From: Cystobacter fuscus DSM 2262
Lineage (GTDB): Bacteria; Myxococcota; Myxococcia; Myxococcales; Myxococcaceae
Direction of reading: 5' to 3'
DNA length: 64,000 bases
NCBI RefSeq assembly: GCF_000335475.2
Contig: NZ_ANAH02000011.1
Location: 310,001-374,000 of the forward strand
The notes under the pieces: generated by a model
Seen by the model: the letters and a program-made list of their open reading frames with translations, nothing else
Databases searched by the model: none
Told to the model about the DNA's origin: nothing
Part shown: positions 1 through 8,246 of the stretch, in pieces
Layout: every line of letters starts with the position of its first letter
Position numbering within the stretch: the stretch's first letter is position 1
Program-made: the position numbers and the translations under genes

Positions 1-2745
1 GTGGCGCTCTCGGCCCTGTTCACCGCGCGCTCGCTACACCCGTCCTTCGCCCTCGCCATGGCGTCGTTGTGGCCGCTGCTCTACGTGATGGCCTCCTTCC
101 GTGCTCCCGTCGCGCTGGGCCTAGCGGTGCTGCTCAGCGCCCTGGGCCTCTTGGAGTCGCATCGCGCGGCCTTCCGGTACCTGGCGGGAGGGCGGCGCTT
201 CGCGCTCATGGCCAGCCTGTGCGCCATGCCCTTCCTGGTCCTCGCGTGCGTGGCCTGTCATGGCGCGGTGGTCCCCTTCGTGCTCGCGGGCACGGCGCTG
301 CTTCCGCTCGTCTGGACACGCGCCAATCGCGAGCCCCTCTTCGCGGCGCTCGCGCCGGCATTCGTTCTCCTGTTCGCCCTCGTCTCGCGCGAGCTCCTGG
401 CCTGGGCGGCCGCGCTGCCGGTGGTCGCGCTCGGCGTGGTGCGCGCCGCGGAGCACCTGCCTGGCGCCCGCCAGCTCCTGCTCGGACGCATGGAGGAGGC
501 GCCGGTACGGCGGCTCTCCCTCGGCATGCAGGTGGCGCTGACGGCGGTGGCGGTGGCGGTGCTGTTCGCGTGGGGGGCACCGCCCGCCGTGTTCGCCACC
601 CTCGTGGCCTCGCTCGTGCTGCTGCCCGGACCGAGGCCCTCGGTGCGCGTGGGGTTGGGCGTGGGCCTGTTGCTGGGCTGTGTCCCGCTGCACCCGGTGG
701 GAATCGTCCTGCTGCTCGCGCTGGGCCTGCTCACGCACCATGCGCCGGTGAAGCTGGGGGCCTTCCTGCGTGCTCCCCCGGACGAGGTGCTGCGGCCCCT
801 GTCGGTGGTGGGGGCGCTCGTGCTCGCGGTGGGGACGCTGGTGCTCGGCGCGCCCACGCCGGGGGCCATTCTCGTGCTGGCGGGTGTCCTGGGCGTGGGG
901 GCCTTCCTCCTGTCGCGGGGATGGATGCTCACCCTGTCCGTGCTCGCGCTCGCGTGCGCCTCGTTGGGCGGGACGCCCGAGCACCCCGTGGCGCGCTGGC
1001 ATCCCGGGGCGGAGCTGGCCTTCACCGGGGTGGCGCTGGGCGCGGCGATCCTGTCGGCCCTGTGCCAGTTGGGAAGCGTGCAGCGCGCCCTGATGCGCGG
1101 GGCCGCGCGCCTATCCCCGGGGCTGGGCTCCACCTGGAGTGAGCCCCTGTGGACCGCGGGGGCCTTCGCCCTGACGGTGCCCCTGCTGCGACACCTGCTT
1201 GGGGAGGGCCCTGGCGGACTGTCTCCGGGCGGGGCGCTGCTCGCGGGCCTCACCGCGCTGGTGCTGATGGTGACGCGCGAGCGGGTGATGGCGAATATGG
1301 CCGTCGCGCTCCTGGCCGGAGTGCTCGTCGCGGCGGTGCCGCCGCCCTGGTCGCCCGCGGTGTTGAGTGGCACGGGGCTCGTGCTGTGCATGGTGGGCAC
1401 GTGGCTGGACGAGCGCGAGCTGGACGTGGGGGCGGCGCTGCACCACGCGGGGTGGGTGCTGTCGCTCCTCGCGGTGTTTGGCCTGAGGGACTTGCGGCAT
1501 CCGGGAACGGCGGCGTGCTTCGTGGCGGGCCTGGGCTCGGCGTGGGCGGTGGTGTACCGGCGCCGGGAGCGGGAGGTGGTGGGTTGGGTCGCCACGCTGG
1601 TGGCCGTGCACGCGCTGATGGCCCACGTGGGCGCGGTCCTGTCCACCGGACGCGGCCCGGTGCTCATCCTCCCGGTCTTCGGGGCGCTCAGCGCGCTGCT
1701 GGCCGCGGTGGCGCTCCAACTGGCGGGCGAGCGCGTGCGCCGCGGCGTGGGACATGGCTTCGCGATGGTGGCCCTGGTGGAAGTGCTCGGCTCGCTGGTG
1801 CTGGTGCCGGGCTCCATGGGCGCGCTGCGCGAGTCGCTCCTGGCCTGTGGTGGGCTGACGGTGCTCTTCTTCGCCCTGGTGCGCCGCGCGGTGCGCGAGG
1901 AGGACGAGGGCTCCGCGTTCCTGGCGCAGGGGGCCCTGTCGCTCGGCTACCTGTCGGTGCGGCTGCACGCGCTGGCCTCGGAGCTGGGGGGGACGGACAG
2001 TCTCGTGGCGCTGGGGGGTGGCGTCGTCTTCTCCGGCCTCTATGTCTTCGCTCAGCGCGAGGGGGCGGGGCTGCCCGCCTTCCGCCGGCCGGCGCTGTGG
2101 GGTGCCTTCCTCTTCCCCCTGGCGGGTCTGCTCACCGCGCCGTGGCACCAGCCCCTGTACGTGGCCGCCCTGCTGGTGGGCTACGCGGCCCACTTCGCCG
2201 CGCTGGCCGCGCACCCCTCGCAGCGCGGGATGGGCTCGCTCGTCTCGGCGGCGGCCTTCAACGCGGCGCTGCTGCTGATGTGGCTGGGCACGGGGGCGGG
2301 GGAGCCGCAGTACTACGCCATCCCCGTGGGGCTCTCCCTGCTGGTGTTGCTGCGGGTCTTCCGGGACGCGCTCGAGCCGGACACCCGGGCGAAGCTGCGA
2401 GCGTTCGCCATCACCTTCGTCTACGTGGCGGGGGCCTGGAAGCCGCTCATGTTCCAGGACAGCCGGGCCATGCTGCTGTGTGTCCTGCTGTGCGTGGTGG
2501 GGGTGGGGGTGGGGGTGGCGCTGCGCATCCGCTCCTATGTCTACCTGGGCAGCGCCTTCCTGGTGACGTGTGTGGTCGCCAACCTGGCACGTTCGGGCAT
2601 GCGTGACCACCGGATGGGCGCCGCCTTCCTGTCCCTGCTCGGCGTGGGGGTGGTGGGATTCATGGTTCTCTTCACCGCCAAGCGCGCCGAACTGCTGGAG
2701 CGGTATGCTCGGGTGCGCGCGTTGATGGACACCTGGGAGGGGTGA
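1..2745 (+). CDS. Polytopic inner-membrane protein, 5'-partial
   Basis: The reading frame is open from the first base, so the true start may lie outside the window. The 914 residues seen are almost entirely hydrophobic Leu/Val/Ala/Gly segments separated by short Arg-rich loops, giving roughly two dozen predicted membrane helices and no large soluble domain. It ends with a basic helix and a short hydrophilic tail (DTWEG). The sequence recalls large DUF2339-like membrane proteins but I cannot assign a family. Its function is unknown. It is followed 58 bp later by a DJ-1/PfpI gene on the same strand. Confidence 0.75.
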   Translation: MALSALFTARSLHPSFALAMASLWPLLYVMASFRAPVALGLAVLLSALGLLESHRAAFRYLAGGRRFALMASLCAMPFLVLACVACHGAVVPFVLAGTALLPLVWTRANREPLFAALAPAFVLLFALVSRELLAWAAALPVVALGVVRAAEHLPGARQLLLGRMEEAPVRRLSLGMQVALTAVAVAVLFAWGAPPAVFATLVASLVLLPGPRPSVRVGLGVGLLLGCVPLHPVGIVLLLALGLLTHHAPVKLGAFLRAPPDEVLRPLSVVGALVLAVGTLVLGAPTPGAILVLAGVLGVGAFLLSRGWMLTLSVLALACASLGGTPEHPVARWHPGAELAFTGVALGAAILSALCQLGSVQRALMRGAARLSPGLGSTWSEPLWTAGAFALTVPLLRHLLGEGPGGLSPGGALLAGLTALVLMVTRERVMANMAVALLAGVLVAAVPPPWSPAVLSGTGLVLCMVGTWLDERELDVGAALHHAGWVLSLLAVFGLRDLRHPGTAACFVAGLGSAWAVVYRRREREVVGWVATLVAVHALMAHVGAVLSTGRGPVLILPVFGALSALLAAVALQLAGERVRRGVGHGFAMVALVEVLGSLVLVPGSMGALRESLLACGGLTVLFFALVRRAVREEDEGSAFLAQGALSLGYLSVRLHALASELGGTDSLVALGGGVVFSGLYVFAQREGAGLPAFRRPALWGAFLFPLAGLLTAPWHQPLYVAALLVGYAAHFAALAAHPSQRGMGSLVSAAAFNAALLLMWLGTGAGEPQYYAIPVGLSLLVLLRVFRDALEPDTRAKLRAFAITFVYVAGAWKPLMFQDSRAMLLCVLLCVVGVGVGVALRIRSYVYLGSAFLVTCVVANLARSGMRDHRMGAAFLSLLGVGVVGFMVLFTAKRAELLERYARVRALMDTWEG

Positions 2746-2803
2746 CGCGCGCCGGGCTCCGGTCTTCCCATGGCCGGGCCCGGCGAACCTGGAGGAAGTT
2801 CAC

Positions 2804-3403
2804 ATGCCGAAGACGCTCGTCTTTTATGTGCAGGATGGATTCGCGGATTGGGAGGCGGCCTACATCCTCCCCCTGCTGCGGGAGAGGGGGATAGGAGTCC
2901 GCGTGGTGTCCGAGAACGGGGCGTCCGTGACCAGCGCGGGAGGGTTGGGGGTCGTGGCCCAGACGCGCCTGCGCAATGTGTACCCGGCGGACATCGACGG
3001 GTTGATCCTCCCGGGAGGCGACTTCTGGATGGACGACTCGGCCAACCAGCCCGTCCTGGCGTTCGCCCAGGATCTTCTCGCGCAGGGCAAGATGGTCGCG
3101 GCGATCTGCGCGGCCACCGTGGCGCTCGGCCGGCAGGGGCTGCTCGACCAGCGCCGGCATACCAGCAACGACCTTGGCGTCTTGAAGCAGGAGGCTCCCG
3201 CCTACCGGGGCGAATCGCTGTACGTCCAGAGTCTGGCCGTGACGGATGGCAACCTCATCACCGCCTCCGGCATCGGCGCCCTCGAGTTCGCCCGGGAGAT
3301 CGCCGACTACCTGAAGCTGGGCAGCGAGAGCTACCGCAAGCAGTGGTACGAGCTGTTCAAGCACGGGGTGGCGCCTCCCGCGGACTTCTGGACGCAGTCC
3401 TGA
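2804..3403 (+). CDS. DJ-1/PfpI family protein (class I glutamine amidotransferase-like)
   Basis: A 199-residue single-domain protein of the DJ-1/PfpI superfamily. The N-terminal strand (KTLVFYVQDGFADWE) and the nucleophile elbow AICAATVALG, with its Cys near residue 105, are typical. The LILPGG motif supplies the usual oxyanion-hole region. Members include proteases, glyoxalases, chaperones and YdeA-like proteins, and the sequence does not decide between them. A GGAGG ribosome site (GAACCTGGAGGAAGTTCAC) precedes the ATG and fixes the start. It is likely cytoplasmic. Confidence 0.85.
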   Translation: MPKTLVFYVQDGFADWEAAYILPLLRERGIGVRVVSENGASVTSAGGLGVVAQTRLRNVYPADIDGLILPGGDFWMDDSANQPVLAFAQDLLAQGKMVAAICAATVALGRQGLLDQRRHTSNDLGVLKQEAPAYRGESLYVQSLAVTDGNLITASGIGALEFAREIADYLKLGSESYRKQWYELFKHGVAPPADFWTQS

Positions 3404-3443
3404 GCCTGGGGAATGTCCGGCGGCGGACCGGGTTGGGTTCGCC

Positions 3444-4073
3444 ATGGAGAGCCTGGACTCGCGTGTGGAACAGTTGGAGCGCCGCGCCCACCGCTCACGC
3501 CTCGTGAGCTTCGCGGCGCTCGGGTTCGGAGTGCTCGGGCTGGGCGTGGCGGCCTGGCGCCCGGTGGAGCCCGCCGGGGGAGGGGAACTGGTGGCCTCGC
3601 GGCTGACCCTGCGCGATGCGCGGGGCCTCACCCGGATGACCCTCTCGGCCCAGGAGGGGGGCGAGGGGGGCCTGGTGCTGCATGACGCGGAGGGCCGGCC
3701 CCGGGCGCTGCTGGGCGTGGACAGTGGCGGCTCGCCCCGGCTGCGCTTCGCCACCGCGGAGGGCGTCATGCTCGCGGAGCTCACCGTGTACGCGAACGAG
3801 GCGCCGCGGCTGGCGCTCCGGCAACTGGGGGGGACCGACTTCTTCTCGGTGTCCCTGCTGCCCGATGGCTCTTCCCGCCTGGAGCTCGCGGATGGGAGTG
3901 GGCGTCCGCGGGCGATTCTCGGCGCCGACGCGCAGGGGGCGCCCGGGTTGTTCCTCGTGGACAACAAGGGCGGGTCTCGCGCGTCGCTGCGGGTGTCTCC
4001 CGGGGACGAGCCGAGCCTCGTGCTCGAGGGGCTCGCGGGGACGCTCTTCCGTGCTCCCGTCCCGGTGCAGTAG
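3444..4073 (+). CDS. Single-pass membrane protein with a beta-repeat outer domain
   Basis: A 209-residue protein I do not recognise by name. It begins with a short charged coiled-coil-like stretch (MESLDSRVEQLERR), has one transmembrane segment at about residues 20-39, and then a soluble region of irregular beta repeats of the type R-x-x-L-x-x-x-x-x-G-x-P-R (DARGLTRMTL, DAEGRPRALLG, GSGRPRAILG, NKGGSRASLR). Such repeats suggest an extracytoplasmic beta-solenoid or beta-sandwich. It starts 40 bp after the DJ-1 gene. No catalytic motif is visible. Confidence 0.7.
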   Translation: MESLDSRVEQLERRAHRSRLVSFAALGFGVLGLGVAAWRPVEPAGGGELVASRLTLRDARGLTRMTLSAQEGGEGGLVLHDAEGRPRALLGVDSGGSPRLRFATAEGVMLAELTVYANEAPRLALRQLGGTDFFSVSLLPDGSSRLELADGSGRPRAILGADAQGAPGLFLVDNKGGSRASLRVSPGDEPSLVLEGLAGTLFRAPVPVQ

Positions 4074-4126
4074 CGGGAGAGAAAATGCGTGCCGGCAAGA
4101 GGCGCGCGGGTAAGGTCGCCGCCCCC

Positions 4127-4885
4127 ATGCGTCGCCTGCTGCTCGCCCCCCTGTGTCTTCTCGCCGCGTGTGCCGGTTCCGGGCCCGTGCGCCGGCCCGA
4201 CTCCTCCCCGCCCCGGGTGGCGTTCGGGAGCGCCTTCGAGGTTCCGGTCCCCTTCGCCACGCTCGCGCCGGAAGCCCCGTCCGGACAGGAGGCCTCCCCG
4301 GCGTCCGGTGCCCCAGAGCCCGCCCGGCCCGTGACCTCCGACCCCGAGCGGGCCCAGGCGATCGCGGCCGCCATCGTCGAGCGCGCGGTGCAACTGGTGG
4401 GCATTCCCCGACTGGGCCGGGTGGCGCGGGGCGTTCCGGATGACTGCTCGGGCCTGGTGCGGCTCGCCTACCAGAAGGCGGGCATCGACCTCGTCAGCGA
4501 GGGCTTCCTGTCGGGCGAGAACGCCGTCACCGCCATCTACCGCCGCGCGCGGGCGCGGGGGGCGCTCCACGAGACGCTTCCCCAGCCCGGGGATCTGGTC
4601 TTCTTCCGCGAGACGTATGACCGCAACCGGGATGGCCGGCGCAACGATGGGCTGACCCATGTCGCGGTGGTGGAGCGCGTGGCGCCCGACGGCACGCTCA
4701 CCTTCATCCACCGGGGCCGCAAGGGCATCGCCCGCTCGCACATGAACCTCGCCTTCCCGCGCACCCACCGGGGAGGGCAGGGCGGCTCCATCCTCAACGA
4801 CATCCTGCGGCCCGCGTCCCGTGGCCAGCGGGCGTGGCTGTCAGGAGAGCTGTTCGCGGGCTTCGCCTCGCCCGCGGCGCTCTGA
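4127..4885 (+). CDS. NlpC/P60-type cell-wall hydrolase lipoprotein
   Basis: A 252-residue lipoprotein. I place the start at the ATG at 4127 because it gives a canonical lipoprotein signal (MRRLLLAPLCLLAAC, lipobox Cys at residue 15); an ATG at 4085 would add 14 basic residues. After a Pro/Ala-rich linker, the C-terminal domain has the catalytic Cys motif DDCSGLVRLAYQ, the PGDLVFF strand and a THVAVVE His motif, the order expected for NlpC/P60 papain-like amidases that cleave peptidoglycan peptides. The predicted location is the cell envelope. Confidence 0.8.
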   Translation: MRRLLLAPLCLLAACAGSGPVRRPDSSPPRVAFGSAFEVPVPFATLAPEAPSGQEASPASGAPEPARPVTSDPERAQAIAAAIVERAVQLVGIPRLGRVARGVPDDCSGLVRLAYQKAGIDLVSEGFLSGENAVTAIYRRARARGALHETLPQPGDLVFFRETYDRNRDGRRNDGLTHVAVVERVAPDGTLTFIHRGRKGIARSHMNLAFPRTHRGGQGGSILNDILRPASRGQRAWLSGELFAGFASPAAL

Positions 4886-5125
4886 GCCCGCCGTCCGTGG
4901 CCCCTGGCGCCCCCACCGCGCCGGGTTCGGCAACTCCTCGAGTTGTTTGTTTCCAACAGAGACACGTCTGGATTTGTCCGGGCAATGGACAGTCAACTGG
5001 ACTCGAGGGCTTTGTCTTCATGCGAGGACAAGTTGGTAGCAAACAAGCCGTGTGAGAGGGCAGGCCATGCGGCAATACGCCGCGTTTGCAGACGTGGGAG
5101 GTCCGTGTAGAAGCCGTACCCAGCC

Positions 5126-5992
5126 ATGAACACATTCCCCGCGCGCCTCATTGCCATTGCCCTGCCACTCGCCAGCTCCCTGGGGTGTGGAGTTCAAGAA
5201 CCCGAGAAGAGGGAGTTCCCGGTGGACATCTCCTTCGAGGCTCGGGTGGGCGCGCGGCCCTTCGCCTGCGGGGACACGTACACGGGACTGGGCACCACCG
5301 CGACCGCCTTCGAGCCCATGGACTTCCGCGTGTTCCTCCATGACGTCCGGCTCGTCTCGGAGGACGGCACGGAGGTTCCCATCGCGCTCACGGACGATGG
5401 GGTGTGGCAGAAGGACGGTGCGCTCCTGCTCGACTTCGCGGACAAGTCGGGCCAGTGCACCAACGGGACGGCGGCGACCCGCACGCACCTGGTGGGCACG
5501 GTTCCCGAGGGCAACTACCGCGGATTGCGCTTCAAGCTCGGCCTGCCCGAGTCGCTCAACCACCGCAACCCCACCCTCGCGCCCGCGCCCTTCAACGACA
5601 CCACTCTGTTCTGGGGCTGGCGCTACGGCTATGTGTTCCTCCGCGTCGACGGGCGGACGACCGGTCTGCGCTCGGGCTACGTCATGCACCTGGGGAGCAT
5701 GGACTGCCCCCCCGCGGAGCCGGGTCAGCCGTATGGCGGGTGTACCCTCCCCAGCCGCCCGGAAATCTCCCTGGAGGGCTTCGTGTTGGAGCAGAGCAGG
5801 GTCGTCCTGGATCTGGCGAACCTCCTCGCCGGCGCCAACCTGGACGCGAACGCGAACGTGCCCAATACCTCCATCGGGTGCATGTCCCAGAAGGAGGATC
5901 CGGATTGCGCGCCGGTGTTCACCCGGCTGGGGCTTCCGTTCCAGGACCCGTCCGAGGCCGTCGCGGCGCAGACCTTCATCCGTCTGGAGTAG
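5126..5992 (+). CDS. MbnP-family copper-binding lipoprotein, copy 1 (four-Cys type)
   Basis: A 288-residue lipoprotein (lipobox SLGC, Cys21). It matches the MbnP or 'metallo-mystery pair four-Cys' family through the DFRVFLHDVRL strand, the GNYRGLRFKLGLP segment, the aromatic motif FWGWRYGYVF (Trp163 and Trp165) and paired cysteines near residues 48, 111, 194, 206, 252 and 261. In characterised members a Trp is oxidised to kynurenine by the partner di-heme enzyme and helps to bind Cu(I); that this occurs here is inference. The partner gene starts 10 bp downstream, so the two form an operon. Confidence 0.85.
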   Translation: MNTFPARLIAIALPLASSLGCGVQEPEKREFPVDISFEARVGARPFACGDTYTGLGTTATAFEPMDFRVFLHDVRLVSEDGTEVPIALTDDGVWQKDGALLLDFADKSGQCTNGTAATRTHLVGTVPEGNYRGLRFKLGLPESLNHRNPTLAPAPFNDTTLFWGWRYGYVFLRVDGRTTGLRSGYVMHLGSMDCPPAEPGQPYGGCTLPSRPEISLEGFVLEQSRVVLDLANLLAGANLDANANVPNTSIGCMSQKEDPDCAPVFTRLGLPFQDPSEAVAAQTFIRLE

Positions 5993-6001
5993 GGGGGAAG
6001 C

Positions 6002-7147
6002 ATGAGGCCGTTCATGACGAAGCGGTGGGTGTTCCTGTCGGCGTTGGCTTGTCTGGGGAGCGGGTGCGGTGACCGCCCGCCCCCCGCGCCCGAGCCCGAG
6101 AAGTATCAGTGGCGGTTGCCCGCGGGTTTCCCGACCCCCCTGGTTCCCGCGGACAATCCGATGACGGAGGCCAAGGTGCAACTGGGCCGGCGCCTCTTCT
6201 ATGACAAGCGCCTGTCGCTCAATGGCACCCAGTCCTGTGCCTCCTGCCATGAACAGGCACGTGCCTTCACGGATGGACGCACGCACGGCCTGGGCAGTAC
6301 CGGAGCGCTGCACCGCCGCAACGTCCAGGGCCTGGCCAACATCGCCTATGCCACGAGCTTCACCTGGGCCAACCCGAGCATCCCCTCCCTGGAGGTCCAG
6401 GTCCTCTCCCCCTTGCTTGGCAAGGAGCCCGTGGAGCTGGGCTTCGGAGACAAGGAAGAGGAGCTGCTCGCGCGCCTGCGCGCCGATGCGGACCTCTCGG
6501 CGCGCTTCGCCGAGGCCTTCCCGGAGGAGGCCGAGCCCGTGTCCATGGCCTCCCTCACGCGCGCCCTGGCGAGCTTCGAGCGGACGTTGTTGTCGGGCAA
6601 TGCGCCGTATGATCAATACCTCGAGGGCAACACCAAGGCCCTGTCCCCGGCGGCCAAGCGCGGCATGGAGCTCTTCTTCTCCGAGCGCCTGGAGTGCAAC
6701 CACTGCCACCAGGGCTTCAACTTCCAGGACGGCGCGACCCATGAAGGGGCCGGCGAGGCCGTCCTGCCCTTCCACAACACGGGCCTGTACAACGAGGACG
6801 GGATGGGCGCCTATCCCGCGACGGACCCGGGCCTCATCGAGTTGACGGGACGTCCCGAGGACATGGGGAGCTTCCGCTCGCCGTCCCTGCGCAACGTGGC
6901 GCTCACCGCGCCCTATATGCACGATGGGAGCATCGCCACGCTCTCCGAGGTGTTGGACCACTACGCCGCTGGCGGCCGGGCCCGGATGCTCGACTCCAGC
7001 CGCACGAGCCCACTGCGCAGCAGCTTCGTGCGAGGCTTCACCCTGACGCCCGAGGAGAAGGCGGATGTGGTCGCCTTCCTGGAGGCGCTGACGGACCCTG
7101 AATTCCTGACGGATCCGCGTTTCGCGGACCCGGCCCTCCATCCCTGA
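6002..7147 (+). CDS. MbnH-type di-heme enzyme, copy 1 (MXAN_0977-like)
   Basis: A 381-residue lipoprotein (GSGC lipobox, Cys22) of the bacterial di-heme cytochrome c peroxidase superfamily. It has two heme c sites, CASCH at residues 79-83 and CNHCH at 232-236, plus the conserved C-terminal YMHDGS motif. It belongs with the MbnH group, whose known role is to oxidise a Trp of MbnP to kynurenine rather than to detoxify peroxide. The short intergenic distance to the MbnP gene supports this. The stop codon lies only 4 bp from the stop of a second, oppositely oriented MbnH-like gene. Confidence 0.87.
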   Translation: MRPFMTKRWVFLSALACLGSGCGDRPPPAPEPEKYQWRLPAGFPTPLVPADNPMTEAKVQLGRRLFYDKRLSLNGTQSCASCHEQARAFTDGRTHGLGSTGALHRRNVQGLANIAYATSFTWANPSIPSLEVQVLSPLLGKEPVELGFGDKEEELLARLRADADLSARFAEAFPEEAEPVSMASLTRALASFERTLLSGNAPYDQYLEGNTKALSPAAKRGMELFFSERLECNHCHQGFNFQDGATHEGAGEAVLPFHNTGLYNEDGMGAYPATDPGLIELTGRPEDMGSFRSPSLRNVALTAPYMHDGSIATLSEVLDHYAAGGRARMLDSSRTSPLRSSFVRGFTLTPEEKADVVAFLEALTDPEFLTDPRFADPALHP

Positions 7148-7151
7148 GCCG

Positions 7152-8246
7152 TCACGGCCCGGTGCTGGGGTCTCCCAGCGCCGGATCACCCAGGAAGGCC
7201 TCGTCCGTCAACGTGTCGAGGAAAGCCAGCAGGGCGGCCTTCTCCACGTCGCTCAGGGACAGGCCCGGCGCCCGCTGGCCATCCCCGCGCAGGGCGATGT
7301 CCAGGGTGGAGGAGGGCACCACGCCCCGGCGGTAGTGCTCCAACACCGCGTCCAGCGTGGCGAAGCGGCCATCGTGCATGTAGGGCGCCGAGCGCGTCAC
7401 GTTGCGCAGCGTGGGCGTCTTGTAGCGTCCCGTGTCCTCGGGCTCGAGCGTGATGCGGCCCCGGCCCCGGGTCGCGTCATCCCCTTGGCCCCAGACGGAG
7501 TCCAGGCCATTGTTGTGATAGGCATTGTCCGTGAAGAGCTCCGTGTCGTGACACGGCGTGCACCGCGTCCGCACGAGCCCGTAGCCCGCCTGCTCCAGGG
7601 CACTCAGCTCGCCTCCGGGCTCGCCCCGCCGCCACGAGTCGTAGCGAGAGCGCGCCGACACCAGCGTGCGTTGGAACTGGGCGAGCGCCCGCAGCAACTG
7701 GCCGAGGGTGGGCCCACCGGGTCCGAACGCGGCCTCGAAGCGTTGGACGGCCTCGGGCGTGGAGGCCAGGCGGTCCATCAGCGCTTGGAGATCTCCCTGA
7801 CCCATCTCATCCGGGTGGGTGAGGGGCCCGAGCGACAGCGACTCCAGGTTCTTCGAGCCGCCATCCCAGAAGAGGCCGTCCATCCAGGCGAGGTTGATGA
7901 GCGCGGGCGCATGACGGATGAGCGGGCGTCCACTCACGCCGGCCGTGGCGAGCGAGGCATCGAGCGAGAAGGCATGGGACTGGACGTGGCAGGAGGCACA
8001 TGACACGCGCCCGTTGGCCGACAGCAGGGGCGAGTAGAACAGCCAGCGCCCCAGGGCCACGCCCTCGGGGATGGACGGGTTGTCCTGGGGCGCTGGCACG
8101 AAGGTGATGCCCAGGGGGAGGACGGGTCCCGGAGCGCCGCTACCCTCCGGGGGGGACACGGCCTCCGGACCCGGCCCACAGGCGCCGAGCAGGGCCAGCA
8201 TCAGCTTGCATGCCGCGCTCCCGCGACGGCGCCCGGGGTGGCTCAT
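7152..8246 (-). CDS. MbnH-type di-heme enzyme, copy 2
   Basis: A 364-residue lipoprotein. The start at 8246 is set by the ATGA overlap with the upstream MbnP-like gene and by the signal ending LLGAC. The two heme c motifs are CASCH (residues 83-87) and CTPCH (229-233), and the YMHDGR motif is present near the C terminus. It is clearly related to but divergent from copy 1 (6002-7147), so it is not a recent duplicate. The overlap implies translational coupling to its MbnP partner. It is expected in the periplasm as an electron-accepting oxidase acting on that partner. Confidence 0.83.
   Translation of the reverse strand: MSHPGRRRGSAACKLMLALLGACGPGPEAVSPPEGSGAPGPVLPLGITFVPAPQDNPSIPEGVALGRWLFYSPLLSANGRVSCASCHVQSHAFSLDASLATAGVSGRPLIRHAPALINLAWMDGLFWDGGSKNLESLSLGPLTHPDEMGQGDLQALMDRLASTPEAVQRFEAAFGPGGPTLGQLLRALAQFQRTLVSARSRYDSWRRGEPGGELSALEQAGYGLVRTRCTPCHDTELFTDNAYHNNGLDSVWGQGDDATRGRGRITLEPEDTGRYKTPTLRNVTRSAPYMHDGRFATLDAVLEHYRRGVVPSSTLDIALRGDGQRAPGLSLSDVEKAALLAFLDTLTDEAFLGDPALGDPSTGP

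Noticed and set aside
121-1817. Long minus-strand frames under the first membrane protein gene
   Set aside because: They are Arg/Ser/Pro-rich shadows of a highly biased gene and have no recognisable motif.
2672-4768. A 698-residue minus-strand frame
   Set aside because: It spans three well-supported plus-strand genes and has low-complexity composition.
6002-8246. Annotation of both di-heme genes simply as cytochrome c peroxidases
   Set aside because: Each is coupled to an MbnP-like lipoprotein gene, which fits the MbnH group better than classical peroxidases.
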